Position numbers and translations under genes: made by a program. From Myxococcota bacterium (GTDB lineage Bacteria > Myxococcota_A > Polyangia > HGW-17), in NCBI GenBank assembly GCA_018821745.1, contig JAHJLU010000439.1, forward strand, positions 1-7,205: 7,205 nt of DNA, read 5' to 3'. Of this stretch, positions 5,591 through 7,205 are shown one piece after another. The notes beneath the pieces were generated by a model, which worked only from the letters and a program-made list of their open reading frames with translations, was not told the origin of the DNA and ran no database searches. Each line of letters opens with the position of its first letter. Position 1 is the stretch's first letter.

Positions 5591-7205
5591 GTAGAAGGTT
5601 GGGTCTACCTTGGGAATAATGGTCTTCTCAAAGCTGCCGGAATAATAGTAGTCCATGTAGGCCGGACGATAGGCGGTGCCACTGGGTTTAAGCCCTGCTG
5701 CGGCCCATTTGAGCTTGGCGTAGACAGAGTATTTCGTGTTGATGGCCCACTCCACGGAAGCCTGGAACATAAGCCTGATTCCCCAGTAGGGTTCTCTGAG
5801 GCCGTGACCTTTCCAGCCTTCTAATTGGTCGTCAACATCAACATTAGGATCACTGCAGAATCCTGGCTCCGACTGCCCGTCACCGCTCTCGGGTGGGGAA
5901 GAAAGACAGAATCGATCACGGTAAATGTTGAAATAGGCCGAAAGGTTGAGGTTCACCTTCTCGCGGAAGGAGAGTGTACCGGCACCACCGAGGTTCCATG
6001 TGAAGTTAACCCGCTCCTCCTTGCCAATACCGCCACCGATGTCCATAAACATACCAGCGGTAAGGGGGCCGCCCTGGAACAGCTGGAGACGGGTATTGAA
6101 CATGAATTCTGTCATGGAGAAGTAGGTACGCAGGGTGGCGCCACCATCGATAGCCATGTTCCCTTTTCTCCAGATACCCACCATGAGTTTTCCCTCGAAC
6201 CAGTAGGGGAAGTCGAAACCGGCGGAGGCGGTGAAGGATTTTGGAGGAATAACTTTGGCACCGAAGGCAGAAAGACTCGACTTCATCTCTGCGATCTCGT
6301 CGGGGGTAGGTCCAAGGGGCAGGAGGTTGACATTGAGCGTCACCGGCTCCGTTGTGCCACCCTGGATGGCAATGGTGCGTGTGTAAGAACGGTAATCCCG
6401 GGCCTTGATTTCCAAGCGATAGGTCCCCACGGGCAGCTCGTAATTGAGCAGCGGAACTTTCCCCACGGGCCTGTTATCAATAATAATGGTCGCGCCGATT
6501 ACGTTGGCGGTGATTTTCAGGGTGCCCACTCGCTCGAGGGGGATGTGGACGACTGCCCCGGTGTCAGCTTTCACTTCAATGGTCTTCTGGACCTTTTTAA
6601 AGCCGGGCTTCACAATCTCGATCTGATAGGTCCCAGCCTTCATGCGGTCGTACTGTACAGAACTTTTGCCCTTGGGTTGACCGTCTATGAAAATCTGTGC
6701 CCCTGTCTCGGTGGTGATTTTCAGGGGACCTACGGCCACATGCTTGGGAGCCTCTTTTACATCGAAGTTGACCAGCTGCTGCTGGTTTGCGGTGATGGTC
6801 ACGGTTCTCTTCTGGGAGATGTAGCCCTTCTTCCTCACCTCAAGCATATGCTGACCGGCGATGAGCCTGATGCGCGGCATGGGAGTCTTGCCCTTGGGCA
6901 TCCCGTCAACAAAGATTTCGCAGCCCGGGACCGAGGTGATAATGGTGACAAGCCCCTCGGGAACATCGGGGGTTTTAGGCTTGAGGGTGGCAACAACGGC
7001 GGATCTCTCGTTGGTTTTAATTTCCACGATCTGCTGCATCTTGTTATCGCCGTGCTTGACCACCACGAGGTGATTCCCCGGATCCAGTTTCAGCAGCAAC
7101 GGGGTGGTCCCCATCAACTTTTTATCCACATAAACTTCCGCTTTATCCACGTCGGACGTGACGATCAGAGACCCCTTGGGTTTTGTAATTTTCACCAGAC
7201 TGACC
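5561..7205 (-). CDS. PEGA-repeat protein with C-terminal outer-membrane beta-barrel (5' end outside window)
   Basis: The frame is open to the right window edge, so the true start and any signal peptide are missing. The GTG at 7193-7195 is probably internal, because the frame continues upstream of it and the first PEGA repeat begins almost at once. Counting from that GTG (544 residues), four PEGA-type repeats lie at about 8-70, 80-148, 155-222 and 223-291. Each has a beta-rich start, a (V/I)-(Y/F/I)-(V/I)-D core, a Gly-(T/K)-x-P turn and a Gly-x-(H/Y) strand. A linker (292-318) leads to about 225 residues of alternating, aromatic-rich strands ending in Phe-Ile-Trp-Lys-Phe. The terminal Phe with aromatics at -3 and -5 is the usual outer-membrane beta-barrel signal for BAM assembly. 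Two cysteines (430 and 437) sit in an acidic, probably surface-exposed loop. PEGA domains are found in envelope proteins and are often thought to bind surface structures; the ligand here is unknown. The next gene overlaps its stop. Confidence 0.88.
   Translation of the reverse strand, partial: VSLVKITKPKGSLIVTSDVDKAEVYVDKKLMGTTPLLLKLDPGNHLVVVKHGDNKMQQIVEIKTNERSAVVATLKPKTPDVPEGLVTIITSVPGCEIFVDGMPKGKTPMPRIRLIAGQHMLEVRKKGYISQKRTVTITANQQQLVNFDVKEAPKHVAVGPLKITTETGAQIFIDGQPKGKSSVQYDRMKAGTYQIEIVKPGFKKVQKTIEVKADTGAVVHIPLERVGTLKITANVIGATIIIDNRPVGKVPLLNYELPVGTYRLEIKARDYRSYTRTIAIQGGTTEPVTLNVNLLPLGPTPDEIAEMKSSLSAFGAKVIPPKSFTASAGFDFPYWFEGKLMVGIWRKGNMAIDGGATLRTYFSMTEFMFNTRLQLFQGGPLTAGMFMDIGGGIGKEERVNFTWNLGGAGTLSFREKVNLNLSAYFNIYRDRFCLSSPPESGDGQSEPGFCSDPNVDVDDQLEGWKGHGLREPYWGIRLMFQASVEWAINTKYSVYAKLKWAAAGLKPSGTAYRPAYMDYYYSGSFEKTIIPKVDPTFYGGAGFIWKF
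5564..6241 (-). other. Predicted outer-membrane beta-barrel domain of the PEGA protein
   Basis: Residues 319-544 (from the GTG at 7195) show alternating hydrophobic and polar strands rich in Tyr, Phe and Trp with Gly turns. An acidic Gly/Ser/Pro-rich loop at about 431-460 carries Cys430 and Cys437. The protein ends in Phe. The length would suit a barrel of roughly eight to ten strands. This is a prediction from sequence pattern only. Confidence 0.7.
6323..7174 (-). repeat. Four tandem PEGA-domain repeats (protein level)
   Basis: Four diverged units of about 63-70 codons follow each other. Their matching cores are VYVDKKLMGTTP, IFVDGMPKGKTP, IFIDGQPKGKSS and IIIDNRPVGKVP. Units 2 to 4 are about equally long and align from a Leu/Val-x-Ile-Thr start to a strand ending near Val-x-Leu. 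The divergence indicates old duplications rather than a recent DNA-level repeat. Further units could lie beyond the window edge. Confidence 0.85.

Noticed and set aside
5145..5594. Plus-strand open frames opposite the cysteine-rich lipoprotein gene.
   Set aside because: The minus-strand frame has a signal peptide, a ribosome binding site and a duplicated cysteine pattern. The plus frames have none of these.
7193..7195. GTG as the start of the PEGA-barrel gene.
   Set aside because: The frame stays open to the window edge, the first PEGA repeat begins within eight residues, and no signal peptide follows, although the barrel domain would require export. The start is more likely outside the window.

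Overview
The window is protein-coding almost end to end and looks like the chromosome of a Gram-negative bacterium. By eye it is moderately GC-rich. A gene for an outer-membrane beta-barrel with PEGA repeats, a cysteine-rich probable lipoprotein and a DnaE with a complete PHP metal site together suggest a deltaproteobacterial-type lineage (Myxococcota, Bradymonadota, Desulfobacterota or similar). This assignment is inference, because no rRNA or other phylogenetic marker apart from dnaE is present.

Layout: four genes lie on the minus strand in one close-packed run, read from right to left. (1) A PEGA-repeat/outer-membrane beta-barrel protein (5561-7205) is open at the right window edge. (2) A cysteine-rich probable lipoprotein (4848-5573) overlaps the end of gene 1. 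(3) dnaE, the replicative DNA polymerase III alpha subunit (1188-4817), starts 30 bases after gene 2. (4) A radical SAM protein with extra C-terminal cysteines (218-1126) starts 61 bases after dnaE. At the left edge, the C-terminal 71 codons of a KOW-like protein (2-217) run on the plus strand. They end directly against the stop codon of the radical SAM gene, with no base between the two convergent genes.

Genes 1 and 2 look like a translationally coupled cell-envelope pair: an outer-membrane barrel carrying periplasmic PEGA domains, and a lipoprotein built from two copies of an eight-cysteine module. dnaE appears to share their transcript although its function is unrelated. The radical SAM gene may be an operon tail or may have its own promoter, since a perfect 14-bp AT-only palindrome sits on its start codon.

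No tRNA, rRNA, CRISPR array, insertion sequence, phage gene or defence system was seen, and no gene-free stretch exceeds about 60 bases. The most distinctive items are the duplicated cysteine module, the PEGA-barrel architecture, and the radical SAM enzyme with no visible substrate. I see no clear case for a complete undescribed multi-gene system here.
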